A stretch of DNA of 64,000 nucleotides from Bradyrhizobium australiense (GTDB taxonomy: Bacteria > Pseudomonadota > Alphaproteobacteria > Rhizobiales > Xanthobacteraceae). The stretch covers positions 265,960-329,959 of the forward strand of contig NZ_JAAVLX010000010.1 in the NCBI RefSeq assembly GCF_013114825.1, in the 5' to 3' direction. The position numbers and the translations under genes are program-made. This document shows positions 62,501 through 64,000 of this stretch, one piece after another. How positions within the stretch are numbered: the stretch's first letter is position 1; each line of letters begins with the position of its first letter. Under the pieces are notes generated by a model. The model had not been told where the DNA came from. It did not search any database and saw nothing but the letters and a program-made list of their open reading frames with translations.

Positions 62501-63184
62501 TTACAAATTTCTGAGGCGCGTACTGGGCACCGGCGAACGCTCGGAGCCGCGTGGTGCTACCACCGAAAGATCCGGCTGATCCTCCAATACCAGTGCGCCC
62601 GCGCCAAGTACGCACTTCTTGCCAATCGTGACGTGATCGCGAATCGTAACATTCACGCCGACGAAACTTCCCTGCCCGATTCGCACGCCTCCGGATACCA
62701 CGACATGCGAAGCCAAAAAAACGTCATCCTCGATAGTTGAGTGGTGGCCGATATGATTGCCACTCCAGAGCGTGACGTTGGCGCCGATGCGGGCATAAGG
62801 CTGGATCGTGTTATGTTCGAGGATGAGGCAATTCTCCCTTAGCGCAAAGCCGGGAAATACGGTTGCTCGGCTGCTCAAGTATGATTTCAGCCGATAACCC
62901 TTCGCTTGTGCAGCAGCTACCTTTTGCGCGCGCACCGCGTTGATCTTCGCATAGCTCACGGCAACGAAAAACCCGTAATCCGTCGGCGGAAATTTCTCCT
63001 CCACCTCTTCAAACGGCACGACCGGGCGACCATTAAATTCCGCTTTTTTCAAAAAGGCGGCATCAACGGTAAAGCCTGCAACGTCGTACGGAGAGTCATG
63101 CGTGAAGTAAAAGTCCGCGAGTTCCGCGATTTCGCCAGTACCGAAAACGACAATTCGTTCTGCCTTCACTCGATTGTGCGTCAT
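62501..63184 (-). CDS. PglD/NeuD-like sugar O/N-acyltransferase
   Basis: 227 residues from ATG 63184. The N-terminal Rossmann-like domain (RIVVFGTGEIAELADFYFTH) is followed by left-handed beta-helix repeats (LILEHNTIQPYARIGANVTL, IGHHSTIEDDVFLASHVVVS, VNVTIRDHVTIGKKCVLGAG). GHHSTIEDD contains the catalytic-type His of PglD. Probably acylates a sugar nucleotide amino group. It may serve the dTDP-Fuc4N product, for which no other N-acetyltransferase is present in the window. Confidence 0.82.
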   Translation of the reverse strand: MTHNRVKAERIVVFGTGEIAELADFYFTHDSPYDVAGFTVDAAFLKKAEFNGRPVVPFEEVEEKFPPTDYGFFVAVSYAKINAVRAQKVAAAQAKGYRLKSYLSSRATVFPGFALRENCLILEHNTIQPYARIGANVTLWSGNHIGHHSTIEDDVFLASHVVVSGGVRIGQGSFVGVNVTIRDHVTIGKKCVLGAGALVLEDQPDLSVVAPRGSERSPVPSTRLRNL

Positions 63185-63311
63185 GATAACATTGCTTCTA
63201 TGCGGCCTTTCGTGACGGCCCACGCGACTCGGTAACTCGTCGTGTCTTCCATGCCCGTTTGGTCAGCCGCACAACGCTGAGGCCCTAATAGCCAAGGCGG
63301 TCACGGCGGCG

Positions 63312-64000
63312 CTAAAGTAATAGGTGAGCTGGCAGATGCCAATCCACCACGTGCGAAAGCATCGATACCGGCTGATCGTGACCACCGAGGACATCCTGCG
63401 CGTGATTTTCGGCTTGCTGCGGCATTCCAGACGCAAAGGTCTGCTCTTGCAACAGAGGCGCGGACAAGTCACCTGTCGAAGGCTTACTGCCAAATTCAAC
63501 CTCAACATTGTTGGCAGCCGTCGGTAAAATGCCGACGCTAAACATGAATGAATCATTGCCAATGTCAATGCGTACCGATGGCGGAGCAATATTTGACGTC
63601 AGCGGGATGTTAGCAACTGATTGGCTCGGAGGAACGCCGATCACCCCGTCACCATTGAGGTCTTGAGCAAAGCTCGTCTCGATCGATTGCAGGGCGGCAC
63701 TACCGCCCGAAACGGAATCGAGCAATTTCACCGTGTCATTGCCGTTGGTGTCGGTGCTCCAGACCGTGTATTGATCAGCTCCTGCAAGCTTCCAGGCGAC
63801 CTGATACCCGCTCGCCGTCGCCTCCGCACCGATCGGGGCCCAGCCGCCGAATTGACCAACCGTAATGCTCGACCCCAGATATTTCGCCGTTGGACCGGTT
63901 CCACCGCCAACCGGATTGAGCTGATACACATTGCCGGTCTGGACGAGACTTGTGGATCCCGATGTCTCAATCACGACGTTAGGAACGCCGATCACCCCGT
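63312..64000 (-). CDS. C-terminal part of a large repeat-containing secreted protein (partial)
   Basis: The frame is open to the window edge, so the start lies outside. The visible 228 codons contain one full repeat unit of about 113 residues, bounded by GVIGVPNVVIETSGSTSLVQ at the edge and LNGDGVIGVPPSQSVANIPL, with internal YQLNPVGGG, VGQFGGWAPIGAEATASGYQ and YTVWSTDTNGNDTVK. DLNGDGVIG is a calcium-binding, dockerin/RTX-like loop. Proteins with tandem copies of this unit are common in Bradyrhizobium and are probably exported by type I secretion. The last 70 residues are non-repeated. Confidence 0.75.
   Translation of the reverse strand, partial: GVIGVPNVVIETSGSTSLVQTGNVYQLNPVGGGTGPTAKYLGSSITVGQFGGWAPIGAEATASGYQVAWKLAGADQYTVWSTDTNGNDTVKLLDSVSGGSAALQSIETSFAQDLNGDGVIGVPPSQSVANIPLTSNIAPPSVRIDIGNDSFMFSVGILPTAANNVEVEFGSKPSTGDLSAPLLQEQTFASGMPQQAENHAQDVLGGHDQPVSMLSHVVDWHLPAHLLL

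Overview
The window looks like chromosome of a Bradyrhizobium-like alphaproteobacterium (Nitrobacteraceae). Signs of this are the high GC, a branched-chain (Liv-type) ABC operon with embedded acyl-CoA ligases, several orphan tripartite-tricarboxylate (Bug) receptors, a winged-helix/TPR regulator of the type common in that family, and interspersed palindromic intergenic elements. The genus is an inference from gene style, not from a marker gene.

Layout. (1) 0-7.1 kb: a HemD-like gene, a winged-helix/TPR regulator divergent from a Bug receptor, a chimeric pseudogene that carries a second copy of the hemD 3' end, a fatty-acid desaturase whose N-terminus is a truncated cold-shock domain, and a second Bug receptor. 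(2) 7.2-10 kb: gmd-fcl (GDP-L-fucose synthesis, copy 1) and a Crp/Fnr regulator. (3) 10.3-20.2 kb: livG - acyl-CoA synthetase - livH - livM - livK - livF, then a convergent AGE-family epimerase and a PaaK-like ligase. (4) 20.3-30.1 kb: an accessory island with a serine-recombinase relic, the eroded tail of a phage/ICE helicase megaprotein, a lambda-like recombination module (XRE repressor, YqaJ exonuclease, ERF annealase fused to an HNH-like domain), an eroded second ERF-HNH copy, and two members of an unknown gene family near its two ends. (5) 30.1-63.2 kb: a large surface-polysaccharide locus. (6) 63.3 kb to the edge: the C-terminal part of a large repeat-containing (probably secreted) protein.

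In the polysaccharide locus three nucleotide-sugar pathways can be read: GDP-L-fucose (gmd-fcl, copy 2), a WbpB/WbpD/WbpE set for a 2,3-diacetamido uronic acid, and RmlB-RmlA-WecE for dTDP-4-amino-4,6-dideoxygalactose. An asparagine-synthetase-like amidotransferase beside the Wbp genes suggests that a uronic acid is amidated. Assembly functions include a Wzx-like flippase, a WaaL/Wzy-type protein flanked by two paralogous Wzy-like membrane proteins, GT4, CgeB-like and GT2 glycosyltransferases, a GT-C-like membrane protein, methyltransferases, acyltransferases and a WbqC protein. Ten genes from wbpB down to the GT4 gene (44.7 to 34.0 kb, minus strand) are packed with overlaps or short gaps and probably form one operon. 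Between functional blocks lie decayed genes: an autotransporter barrel, a frameshifted membrane protein and a short epimerase fragment. This fits repeated remodelling of the locus.

The two most unusual observations are the compact lambda-style divergent control region at 26.2 kb (predicted leaderless repressor mRNA and interlocked promoters), and the pair of near-identical gmd-fcl cassettes in inverted orientation, which bracket about 21 kb that could invert by recombination. No tRNA, rRNA, CRISPR array or intact transposase was found.
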